DNA of 10,490 nucleotides, taken from NCBI GenBank assembly GCA_031278675.1, contig JAITJY010000088.1:1-10490 (forward strand), read 5' to 3'. The notes beneath the pieces were generated by a model. The model saw only the letters and a program-made list of their open reading frames with translations, had not been told where the DNA came from and made no database searches. This document shows, piece after piece, positions 1-6,110 of the stretch (positions are counted from its first letter, which is position 1; each line of letters begins with the position of its first letter). The position numbers were made by a program, and so were the translations under genes. The DNA comes from Bifidobacteriaceae bacterium. GTDB lineage: Bacteria; Actinomycetota; Actinomycetes; Actinomycetales; WQXJ01.

Positions 1-153
1 GCCGGTGAGGCGGCGGCCGCCGCCGGCGCCCGCCGGATGGTCATCACCCATCTCCCGCCCTGGAATGATCCGGCCGTGACGTTGGCTGCGGCCCGCGCGG
101 TTTACTCCCGCCCGGTTTACCTGGCCCGCCGTGGCGCGGCCTACCAAATCTGA
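1..153 (+). CDS. MBL-fold metallohydrolase, C-terminal 50 residues (partial)
   Basis: Only the last 50 codons are present; the reading frame is open from base 1 and stops at TGA 151-153. The tail contains MVITHLPPWNDP followed by AAARAVYSRPVYLARRGAAYQI. This is the usual ending of Rv1339-type metallo-beta-lactamase-fold proteins: a late metal-ligand histidine in a THLPPW context, then a short alternating segment ending in a G-A-x-Y motif. In mycobacteria Rv1339 lies in one operon with murI, rph and rdgB and has been described as an atypical class II cAMP phosphodiesterase. Here it lies next to rdgB-rph but on the opposite strand, so the usual operon has been rearranged. The catalytic HxHxDH motif is outside the window, so the family call rests on the tail and on context, and the substrate is inferred. 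Confidence 0.65.
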   Translation, partial: AGEAAAAAGARRMVITHLPPWNDPAVTLAAARAVYSRPVYLARRGAAYQI

Positions 154-192
154 CCCGCAGTTATCTGACCCGCAGTTATCTGACCCGCAGTT
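148..192. repeat. 15-bp perfect tandem repeat, three copies, each carrying a stop codon
   Basis: The unit atctgacccgcagtt occurs three times without mismatch (148-162, 163-177, 178-192). The first copy contains the last codon (ATC) and the TGA stop of the upstream hydrolase gene. Because the unit is 15 bp, TGA recurs in the same frame at 166-168 and 181-183, giving three in-frame stops in a row. The repeat fills most of the convergent gap between this gene and rdgB. No stem-loop is visible in it, so it does not look like an intrinsic terminator. Confidence 0.95.
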
Positions 193-210
193 GCTCCGCC
201 CGCACCGGCC

Positions 211-861
211 TTAGCACCACAGTGCGCGGATGGCTGGGGCCAACGTCCGGAACGCCTTACCGCGGTGCGAGATCGCATTCTTTTGGCCGGGCTCCAATTC
301 GGCGGAGGTCACATTGAACCCGTCAGGGATCAGGATCGGGTCATAGCCGAACCCACCGGCGCCCCGCGGTTCGTAGGCCAAGCGGCCCTCCATGCGGCCG
401 GTGGCGGCGTGTTCGCCGCCGCCGGGTAAGGCGAGCACGGCGGCGCATTCGAACCAGGCCGCCCGTCCCTTCTCGGGCACGTCACGCAGTTGGTCCAACA
501 GCAGCGCGAGGTTCGCGGCATCATCGCCGTGGCCGCCGGCCCAGCGCGCTGAGAACACCCCGGGCGCGCCGCCGAGCGCCGCCACGCACAGACCAGAATC
601 GTCGCCGACCGCCGCCAGCCCTGTCGCCTGCGCCACGAATCGTGCTTTGAGCAGCGCATTTTCCTGGAAAGTCAACCCGTCTTCGAGTGGGGCGGCCACC
701 CCGAGTTCGCTGGCGCCCACTACCTCCAAGGGGCCGAGCGCGTCCGCCTCAGCCAAGATGGCACGCAGTTCGCGCACCTTGTGCGCGTTGTGTGTCGCCA
801 ACACCAGCACGCGGTGCGCCCCGCCCGCCGATGCCGTCCCGCCCGCGGGAGGGCGGTTCAT
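211..861 (-). CDS. rdgB: dITP/XTP pyrophosphatase (RdgB/HAM1 family)
   Basis: The 216-residue product hydrolyses non-canonical purine nucleoside triphosphates (dITP, XTP, ITP) to monophosphates and pyrophosphate, keeping deaminated bases out of DNA and RNA in the cytosol. Family motifs appear in order: THNAHK (23-28), the substrate-entry motif; ENALLKA (67-73); DDSGL (87-91) with the catalytic Asp pair; GGFGYDPI (169-176); and the base-recognition motif KNAISHRGKAF (194-204). The ATG at 861 overlaps the stop of rph as ATGA, with AGGA six bases upstream, so translation is probably coupled to rph. Residues 1-16 form an extra Gly/Ala/Pro-rich N-terminus before the conserved core, which starts at HRVLVLATHN; a later start is not obvious. 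The length is close to the usual 195-210 residues. The gene converges with the hydrolase gene at its 3' end. Confidence 0.95.
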   Translation of the reverse strand: MNRPPAGGTASAGGAHRVLVLATHNAHKVRELRAILAEADALGPLEVVGASELGVAAPLEDGLTFQENALLKARFVAQATGLAAVGDDSGLCVAALGGAPGVFSARWAGGHGDDAANLALLLDQLRDVPEKGRAAWFECAAVLALPGGGEHAATGRMEGRLAYEPRGAGGFGYDPILIPDGFNVTSAELEPGQKNAISHRGKAFRTLAPAIRALWC

Positions 862-1613
862 GCCAGGTCCTGGGCCAGCGCCTCAGCTTGTAGCTGGCGG
901 AGCTGGGCGCAGCCCCCCACCGCCAGGTCGAGCAGCCGGTCCAGTTCCATCCGGGAGAACGGTGCATGTTCGGCGGTGCCTTGCACCTCGATGAACTGAC
1001 CGGAGTCGTTCACCACGACGTTCATGTCCGTTTCGGCGCGCGCATCTTCGGCATAGGGCAGGTCCAGCATGGGTGTGCCGTCCACTATCCCGACAGAAAC
1101 CGCAGCCACCGATCCGTTCAGGGCTGCCGCGCCCTGTCCCACGTAACCTTTGGCGCGGGCCCACTGGACGGCATCGGCCAATGCGACGTAGGCCCCCGTG
1201 ATGGATGCCGTCCGGGTCCCCCCGTCCGCCTGCAGCACGTCGCAGTCAAGTTGGATGGTGTTCTCACCGAGCGCGCGGAGATTGACCACCGACCGGAGGG
1301 CGCGGCCAATGAGGCGCGAAATCTCGTGGGTGCGGCCGCCGATCTTACCCCGGACCGATTCCCGGTCGCTGCGTTGGGTGGTCGCCCGCGGCAACATGGC
1401 GTATTCGGCGGTGACCCAGCCTTCGCCGCCGCCTTTGCGCCATCGCGGCACGCCCGGTGTGAACGATGCCGCGCACAACACCCGCGTACCGCCGCACGTT
1501 ATGAGCGTGGAGCCTTCGGCATGGTCGAGCCAGCCGCGTTCAATGGCCACAGGCCTGAGTTGGTCAACGGTTCGGCCATCGGCCCGCAGGTATGTTGTCA
1601 CAGGCCAAGACAC
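858..1613 (-). CDS. rph: Ribonuclease PH
   Basis: RNase PH is a phosphate-dependent 3'-5' exoribonuclease that trims tRNA 3' ends and forms a ring-shaped hexamer. The 251-residue product shows RADGRTVDQLRPV (10-22), RTHEISRLIGRALR (94-107), the signature LDCDVLQADGGTRTASITGA (122-141) with the phosphate-binding GTRT, and the metal/catalytic segment DLPYAEDARAETDMN (184-198). That segment is normally DLDY, so Asp-to-Pro at the third position is a small departure. Two in-frame GTG starts compete. One is at 1613. The other is at 1601, giving MTTYLRADGR, which matches the usual family N-terminus better and lies eight bases after a TAGTGT (TANNNT) box; neither has a well-spaced Shine-Dalgarno sequence. 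The gene is first in a two-gene operon and overlaps rdgB by 4 bp. Confidence 0.95.
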   Translation of the reverse strand: MSWPVTTYLRADGRTVDQLRPVAIERGWLDHAEGSTLITCGGTRVLCAASFTPGVPRWRKGGGEGWVTAEYAMLPRATTQRSDRESVRGKIGGRTHEISRLIGRALRSVVNLRALGENTIQLDCDVLQADGGTRTASITGAYVALADAVQWARAKGYVGQGAAALNGSVAAVSVGIVDGTPMLDLPYAEDARAETDMNVVVNDSGQFIEVQGTAEHAPFSRMELDRLLDLAVGGCAQLRQLQAEALAQDLA

Positions 1614-1811
1614 TACCCTGCCCGGGGGGCCCGGCCTCGCGTGGCCGGAATGCGCGTCCGGCCTAAATGTGGCCCCAAACGCCGGCGAGGTGCGTCTGAT
1701 CAGGAGTTTTATCCTTGATTGGGCCCAAAATTGGTGCGGCGGGGCGCCGCCAACGGGGAGCTTGGAGGGGCTCGACTGGTGCGAAACCGGAAAAAGTTAG
1801 AAGGTATGTAC
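1614..1811. promoter_or_regulatory. Divergent intergenic region between rph and the first GTPase gene
   Basis: This gap must hold promoters for rph (leftward) and the GTPase block (rightward). It contains a perfect inverted repeat, GGCCGGA (1643-1649) and TCCGGCC (1657-1663) with a 7-base loop; a 10-bp palindrome TTGGGCCCAA (1719-1728); and an 8-bp palindrome CTGATCAG (1696-1703). TATCCT (1710-1715) fits the loose TANNNT -10 consensus for rightward transcription, but no convincing -35 accompanies it, so the promoter position is weakly supported. The palindromes could bind a regulator or be chance in GC-rich DNA. Confidence 0.4.
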
Positions 1812-3632
1812 GTGAACAGCACGTCCGAGACATACACCCTGGCAGCTTTGGCCAGTGCACTCAGGACTGATCTTGACGCGGTACGCTTCCCGTTCCCGGC
1901 GCCGGCCTCGGCCGCCGCGACGGAGCGCTCGGAGCGTCTCGCGGCCCATTTGGACACCGCCGTCCTGCCGGTACTGCGTCGCCAGGCCCCTCCAGCAGTG
2001 GTCGCATTGGTTGGTGGCACCGGGGTGGGCAAATCAGCTCTGGCGAATGGATTGGCCGGGAAGGTGCTCAGCCCGGCCGGGCCACTGCGGCCCACCACCA
2101 AACAACCGCAGTTGCTGGCGGACCCCACGGCAGCCGCGCTGCTGGGCGCGCATCCGGTGCTCACCAAAGCTCAGCTCAGAGCCGATCCGGCCGTACCTGC
2201 GCCCTGGGCCATCTTGGATTGTGGTGACCCGTTCGCGGCGGGCAATGACCCGGCGGTGGCCCAACCCGATGTGCCGGTTGGCGTGTGGCTGGTGGTCACA
2301 TCAGCGCTGCGCTACGGCGATGCGCTGACCTGGGACCTGCTGCGGGCTGTCGGGTCGAGTGGCACGCCCACTGCGTTCGTGGTGGGCCGGGTGCCTGCCG
2401 GGGACTGGGAGATCATCCGGGCTGACATTACCCGCCGCCTTGAGGCGGTGAAGCTTGCCTTCATCCCGGTGTTCCATGTGCCCGCAGGTGCTAGCGCGCT
2501 CCAGGCGGTGCCGCTTAAGTGTCTTGAGCCCATCAAAGACTGGCTGGATGGCCAGCTTCCGGCCTTCGGCCACCCTGCCCCCCGCAACCCGTCGCTGCCG
2601 GTGGCCCCGCTATCGGCTCCGCTACCGCCCGCGCCCCCGCTGCCGTCGTTGGCGGCGCTCGCCGGTCAGGTCAAGGACCTGGCCACGGACCAACTGGTCC
2701 ATGCGCAGGCAGTGGGGTTGCTGCGCCAAGCCACGGATCGCGCCGCCGAGTCGTTGAGGGCCCAGGCCCGTGACGCGCTGCCCGGCCCGCCCCCGCCGGC
2801 TGTGGCCGCCGTGTGGGCGGCCTTAGCCAGTCATCGCGGGCCGCTCGTGGATGTGGCGGAGGCGGGCGTCGGGGTACCGCCGCACCGGGAACGTTGGGGT
2901 TCCGGCTTGGATTCGTTGGGACGCGCCATCGACGATGCCGTCTCCCGCACCGCCGCCGGTTCCGCCCGCGCCGCTCGGGTCGGGATGGCCACGGCCTGGC
3001 GTGGGGCGGACGTGCCGAGCGGCAGCCGGGAACTGGCGGAAGCGGTCGCGCCGGCGGCGGCCCGCGAGGCCGCGCTGCGCGCGGATGAACTGGCTGGCTC
3101 GGATGAACCCGCTGGCCCAAGTGAACCGGCTGGCGCAGGTGAACTGGCTGGCTCGGATGAACCCGCTGGCGCAGGTGAACTGGCTGGCGCAAGCGAAGCC
3201 GCTGGTGCGGGACTCCGGGATGTCCCGGGTGGCCCGGTGGCGGGCGGTGCTGCACCGGGCGATGCGGCGCTGGGCGAGGCCACCGCTCACCAGTGGACTG
3301 CGGCCGTGAGCGGGGCGGTTGCCGATCCGGGGATGGTCCGGGCGGGGCGCCTCGCCGAGGCGCTGACCCAGGCCGGAGTAGTGCGGCTGGTCCAGGCCGC
3401 AGCCTTGTCGGTGGCCGCGCCTGCGGAAATCTTGGCACAATTGACCGGTGAGGAGGCTGGAGTCTTGGTGGACCGGAGCCGGGCAGCGCTCGAGGATGCG
3501 CTAGTCGGCGCGGTCGAACGGGCTCTGTCCCCGTTCCGGCAAGCCTTGGCGAGGGTTGACCAGGAGCCATCACGGGTCTTGCCGTGGGTCGCCGAGCGGT
3601 TGGGCAAAGTCGCGCACAGGGAGGGTGTATGA
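1812..3632 (+). CDS. P-loop GTPase of a dynamin-like/YfjP-like actinobacterial type (GTPase A)
   Basis: Function is unknown; the fold is a P-loop GTPase. From the chosen GTG start the product is 606 residues. G1 is clear, GGTGVGKSALAN (68-79), and a G2-like RPTT (93-96) follows, as in dynamin-related proteins. The G3 region reads ILDCGDP (134-140) rather than DxxG in good context, and where G4 (NKxD) is expected there is VVGRVPAGD, so guanine specificity looks degraded. The C-terminal half is Ala-rich and probably helical, interrupted by seven hexapeptide repeats. No membrane segment is evident. The start is ambiguous: AGAAGG (1799-1804) is well spaced (7 bases) from GTG 1812 but almost touches the in-frame ATG at 1806, and an in-frame TTG lies at 1719. 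The gene precedes a second, better-preserved GTPase, and a paired complex is likely but inferred. Confidence 0.75.
   Translation: MNSTSETYTLAALASALRTDLDAVRFPFPAPASAAATERSERLAAHLDTAVLPVLRRQAPPAVVALVGGTGVGKSALANGLAGKVLSPAGPLRPTTKQPQLLADPTAAALLGAHPVLTKAQLRADPAVPAPWAILDCGDPFAAGNDPAVAQPDVPVGVWLVVTSALRYGDALTWDLLRAVGSSGTPTAFVVGRVPAGDWEIIRADITRRLEAVKLAFIPVFHVPAGASALQAVPLKCLEPIKDWLDGQLPAFGHPAPRNPSLPVAPLSAPLPPAPPLPSLAALAGQVKDLATDQLVHAQAVGLLRQATDRAAESLRAQARDALPGPPPPAVAAVWAALASHRGPLVDVAEAGVGVPPHRERWGSGLDSLGRAIDDAVSRTAAGSARAARVGMATAWRGADVPSGSRELAEAVAPAAAREAALRADELAGSDEPAGPSEPAGAGELAGSDEPAGAGELAGASEAAGAGLRDVPGGPVAGGAAPGDAALGEATAHQWTAAVSGAVADPGMVRAGRLAEALTQAGVVRLVQAAALSVAAPAEILAQLTGEEAGVLVDRSRAALEDALVGAVERALSPFRQALARVDQEPSRVLPWVAERLGKVAHREGV
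3087..3212 (+). repeat. 18-bp tandem repeat x7 coding for hexapeptides (E-[LPA]-A-G-x-x)
   Basis: Seven contiguous 18-bp units encode ELAGSD, EPAGPS, EPAGAG, ELAGSD, EPAGAG, ELAGAS and EAAGAG. The units are imperfect in DNA, but every one keeps Glu first and Ala-Gly at positions 3-4. They sit in the C-terminal half of GTPase A, between two helical Ala-rich stretches, and probably form an acidic flexible linker. Reading frame is kept because the unit length is a multiple of three. Confidence 0.9.
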
Positions 3633-3691
3633 GCAGCACACAGTGCCGTGGGGCTGGGTGTGGTGGATCGCTAGAAGTAGGGGAGGACTGA
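3629..3691 (+). CDS. Possible 20-codon ORF bridging the two GTPase genes
   Basis: An ATG at 3629 opens a 20-residue frame, MSSTQCRGAGCGGSLEVGED, ending at TGA 3689-3691. It overlaps the stop of GTPase A as ATGA, and its own stop overlaps the ATG of GTPase B as TGATG, so all three frames are physically coupled. A strong Shine-Dalgarno (GGAGG, 3620-3624) lies four bases before its ATG; GTPase B has an equally spaced GGAGG at 3682-3686. The peptide has two Cys four residues apart (C6, C11) and an acidic end. It resembles no family I know. It may be a translational relay or leader, a real micropeptide, or a chance frame in the 58-bp gap. Conservation in relatives is the test. Confidence 0.35.
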   Translation: MSSTQCRGAGCGGSLEVGED

Positions 3692-5229
3692 TGGACGCCG
3701 AACTGACTGAGGGCGGGCCGGTTGGCGCCGGGCCGGTTAGTGCTGAGCCGGTTGTGGCTCAGCCCGCTGCTGCCGACGGGGCTGCAGCCGGGCCGGTTGG
3801 TGGCGAGCCGGTTGGTGGCGAGCCGGTTGTGGCCCAGCCCGCCGGTGCCGACAGCGCCGCTGCTGAGCCGGGTGAGACCGAGCCGGTTGTGGCTCGGCCG
3901 GGCGCTGCCGCTGGGGCTGCGGCCGGGCCGGTTGGTGGCGAGCCGGTTGCCGCATTGCGGCGCGCCCTGGTTGACCTGCGCGAGGCGGCGGAGCTGAGTG
4001 CCACGCGGCTTGGCCCCGATCCGGCCGCCACGGCGCTGATGGCCGCTGTCAGGCTGGAGGAGAGGCTCGACCGGGGCGTGGAGCACACCATAGTGGCGGT
4101 GCAAGGCGGCACGGGGTCGGGGAAATCGTCGCTGTTCAACGCCATCGCGCAAATGGACTTCGCTGAAGTGTCCGCTATCCGTCCCACCACGGACAAGCCG
4201 AATGCCTGCGTCTGGGGCGAAGGCGCTGAGGAGTTGCTGGAATGGCTGGGCGTTGACCGCGACGCCTGGATAAAACGAGACTCCGTTCTCGAAGAACACA
4301 TCGGCGAATTCCGGGGCCTGATCCTGGTCGATCTGCCGGACTATGATTCGGCGGTCCAAGCCCACCAATTGACCGCAGACCGGCTGCTGCCGCTGGCAGA
4401 TGTCCTGGTGTGGGTCACCGATCCGCAAAAGTACGCCGACCCGGCGCTGCACCAACGGTTCGCGGAGGTGGCTCGGGCACATCCGGGGCGCGCCAACGTG
4501 GTGGTGCTCAACCAGATTGATCTACTAGACCCATCCGAGGCCGGACAAATTGCCCGCTCACTGACCGAACTGCTGGTGGGGGACTCGTTGCCATCTATCA
4601 CGGTGGCGTCCGTGTCTGCGGTGACGGGTGACGGTGTGGCAGCGCTGCGCCAAGAACTGACCGCGCACACCGCGCACCGGACCGCCGGTCTGCGGCATGC
4701 GGCCGCCGATCTGGTACAGGCCGCCCGCCGCCTCGCGGAAGACACATCAGCTACCCAGGTCGATGCCGCGTGGCTGGCCGCCGCTGTCGCCGCTGCGGTG
4801 GACGCCCTCGTTGCCGAAGCTGCCCCGGGCGGTCAGGTCGCGCCTGCGGTGGTGCCGGATGCGGCCGCGCTGCGCGCCGTGTGCGATGACTGGGCCGTCA
4901 CGGCGATGGACCATCTGCCCGATCAATGGAGCCTGGCGCTGGCCTATGCGGTCGGCTCGCCGGTCAACATTGCGGCCCGCCTCACGCAGGCCTTAAGCGT
5001 CCTCGATTTGCCGCTTCTACCAGGCAGGATGGCTCGCTGGTGGCGCGGCAAGAAGGTCGCGCGCGAACGGCGTGCGGAATGGGAGCGCCGGCTGCGGGGC
5101 GCGATCGAACCGGTGGTGGACCGGACCTTGGCCCGGCCCACGGCTGCGCTGCTTGCCGACATCAGCAAGCTGGCCGAATTGACGGATAGGGTGGCCGCAG
5201 CGGGCGCTGCGGCTGGCGGCGAGCTGTAA
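3691..5229 (+). CDS. P-loop GTPase with 50S-binding-type G domain (GTPase B)
   Basis: The 512-residue product has an N-terminal Ala/Gly/Pro/Glu tail (about residues 1-88), a G domain and an Ala-rich helical C-terminus ending in a basic stretch around GRMARWWRGKKVARERR. G-domain motifs: G1 GGTGSGKSSLFN (139-150), G2 RPTTDKP (164-170), G3 DLPDYDS (214-220) where the usual DxxG has Asp in place of Gly, G4 NQID (274-277) in place of NKxD, and a G5-like ASVSA. The substitutions leave nucleotide binding plausible while hydrolysis may be altered. ATG 3691 is preceded by GGAGG (3682-3686). The frame is open further upstream, but that part overlaps GTPase A and lacks a ribosome site. It lies directly after GTPase A, with the 20-codon ORF between. 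The cellular role is unknown; membrane or septal association is a guess from dynamin-like relatives. Confidence 0.8.
   Translation: MDAELTEGGPVGAGPVSAEPVVAQPAAADGAAAGPVGGEPVGGEPVVAQPAGADSAAAEPGETEPVVARPGAAAGAAAGPVGGEPVAALRRALVDLREAAELSATRLGPDPAATALMAAVRLEERLDRGVEHTIVAVQGGTGSGKSSLFNAIAQMDFAEVSAIRPTTDKPNACVWGEGAEELLEWLGVDRDAWIKRDSVLEEHIGEFRGLILVDLPDYDSAVQAHQLTADRLLPLADVLVWVTDPQKYADPALHQRFAEVARAHPGRANVVVLNQIDLLDPSEAGQIARSLTELLVGDSLPSITVASVSAVTGDGVAALRQELTAHTAHRTAGLRHAAADLVQAARRLAEDTSATQVDAAWLAAAVAAAVDALVAEAAPGGQVAPAVVPDAAALRAVCDDWAVTAMDHLPDQWSLALAYAVGSPVNIAARLTQALSVLDLPLLPGRMARWWRGKKVARERRAEWERRLRGAIEPVVDRTLARPTAALLADISKLAELTDRVAAAGAAAGGEL
3745..3954 (+). repeat. 60-bp (20-residue) degenerate repeat x3 plus 15-bp sub-unit in the N-terminal tail of GTPase B
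   Basis: The start gagccggttgtggc (coding EPVVA) occurs at 3745, 3820 and 3880, and a diverged gagccggttgcc occurs at 3940. Spacings are 75, 60 and 60 bp. The extra 15 bp is an inserted EPVGG sub-unit (3805-3819), so the array looks like a 60-bp unit built from 15-bp pieces. Encoded units run EPVVAQPAAADGAAAGPVGG, EPVGG, EPVVAQPAGADSAAAEPGET and EPVVARPGAAAGAAAGPVGG. The tail is probably disordered, and every unit length keeps the frame. Confidence 0.9.
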
Positions 5230-5282
5230 TCCCGCTCCTCCTGGCGGAATCTGCCCCGGGGCCGGAGGCCCACGGAGAATGC

Positions 5283-5291
5283 TTATCCACA
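5283..5291 (+). promoter_or_regulatory. Perfect DnaA-box sequence upstream of the ssb gene
   Basis: TTATCCACA matches the strong DnaA-box consensus exactly. It lies in the 164-bp gap (5230-5393) between GTPase B and the SSB gene, about 100 bp before the SSB start. No second box was found in the window and no AT-rich unwinding region is nearby, so this is not an origin. It could be a DnaA-responsive operator for ssb or a DnaA titration site. The rest of the gap holds a short hairpin (GGGCC 5259-5263, GGCCC 5267-5271) without a T-run and no clear promoter. Confidence 0.55.
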
Positions 5292-5393
5292 GGCCGGGGT
5301 TTTTCCGGGGACGCCGTCGCGGGACGCCACGGCACTATGAGAGTCATCGAGTGGCGCATTGGGCGCCCCGCTAAGCAAAGGAGCCTGACAGCG

Positions 5394-5972
5394 ATGAACA
5401 ATGAGATCACGGTCAACGTAGAGGGCTGGGTGGCAGGTCCACCCAGGCATTATGGCAAGGACGACGCCCACTGGGCGGTCTTCCGCATGGGATCAACGGC
5501 CTGGTGGCGCGACTCGGAGGGTGGCATCCGCGAAACGCCCACTTCCTGGTTCGACGTCAAAGTCACCCAGAAAGGGTTGCTTGAGAACGTTCTCATCTCT
5601 CTGCGCCCAGGCGATCCAGTCCTGGTGTCCGGGCGCCTCGCCCCGCATTCTTGGACGGACAAGGACGGCAAAGAGCGCGTCACCCTGCAGATCACCGCAC
5701 GTGCGGTGGGACACAACCTGCGCTGGGGCAAGGCGCAGTTCTCTCGCCGCAACCAAGACAACCGGCAGCGCGCTGCCGCCGACGGTGCCGGCTCGCCCGG
5801 CGTCCAAGCCGGCACCGTCGCGGTCAGCCTGCCGAGTGACGACGCCTACCTCGAGGCGGTTGCCCCGGGTCTGTCGGCGGATGATTCGCCGCTCGTCGAT
5901 CAAGCCCTGGCCGAGGAGGCCTTCGCCTTGGCCGATGCCGCGCTAGCGGCCGAGCCGGCACCCGTCGGCTGA
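5394..5972 (+). CDS. ssb: Single-stranded DNA-binding protein paralogue (SsbB/Rv2478c-like)
   Basis: The 192-residue product has an N-terminal OB fold of the bacterial SSB family: NEITVNVEGWVAGPP (3-17), the core SWFDVKVTQKGLLENVLISL (51-70), GDPVLVSGRL (73-82) and TLQITARAVGHNLRWG (97-112). It should bind ssDNA as a homotetramer. The C-terminus is Ala/Asp-rich but ends EPAPVG and lacks the DDDIPF-type acidic tip that recruits repair and replication partners in housekeeping SSB. Together with its place upstream of ettA (as I recall for mycobacterial Rv2478c), this suggests the second SSB rather than the essential one. AAAGGAG (5378-5384) is nine bases before ATG 5394 and decides the start over an in-frame ATG at 5337, which lacks a ribosome site. 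A perfect DnaA box lies upstream. Confidence 0.88.
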   Translation: MNNEITVNVEGWVAGPPRHYGKDDAHWAVFRMGSTAWWRDSEGGIRETPTSWFDVKVTQKGLLENVLISLRPGDPVLVSGRLAPHSWTDKDGKERVTLQITARAVGHNLRWGKAQFSRRNQDNRQRAAADGAGSPGVQAGTVAVSLPSDDAYLEAVAPGLSADDSPLVDQALAEEAFALADAALAAEPAPVG

Positions 5973-6098
5973 CGCGCCGCGCCGGGTTCTGGGGTGGGCT
6001 GGGCGGCGGGCTGGACGGCATCGTGCTAGGCAGCCGCACGGGGTGAGCGGCGGATCGCTGGGGGCGGACGCGGGTTAGCTTCGGGGAGACGGAGGCCG

Positions 6099-6110
6099 TA
6101 ACCTAGTGCG
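6099..6110 (+). promoter_or_regulatory. Candidate promoter for leaderless ettA mRNA
   Basis: TAACCT (6099-6104) fits the actinobacterial TANNNT -10 box and is followed by exactly six bases before the GTG start at 6111, the spacing expected when transcription starts at the first base of the start codon. A weak -35, TTAGCT (6075-6080), lies 18 bases upstream. The nearest purine-rich stretch, GGAGG (6091-6095), is 15 bases from the GTG, too far to act as a ribosome site. The rest of the 138-bp gap after ssb (5973-6110) is G-rich and shows no gene. Confidence 0.5.

Noticed and set aside
966..1718. A 250-codon plus-strand frame opposite rph
   Set aside because: It is antisense to a strongly conserved RNase PH and has no recognisable motif or credible ribosome site.
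2671..4482. A 603-codon open frame on the minus strand across both GTPase genes
   Set aside because: Its translation is Arg/Pro/His-rich with no domain, it is exactly antisense to two genes with clear P-loop motifs, and long antisense frames are expected in DNA of this GC content, especially over repeats whose unit is a multiple of three.
5259..5271. Intrinsic terminator after GTPase B
   Set aside because: GGGCC-GGA-GGCCC is only a 5-bp stem without a following T-run, too weak to call in GC-rich DNA.
5283..5291. Replication origin, suggested by the DnaA box
   Set aside because: A single box without a cluster, an AT-rich unwinding element or dnaA/dnaN neighbours does not make an origin.
5337..5393. 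ssb starting at ATG 5337 with 19 extra residues
   Set aside because: No ribosome site precedes it, whereas AAAGGAG is well placed before ATG 5394, and the SSB fold begins right after 5394.
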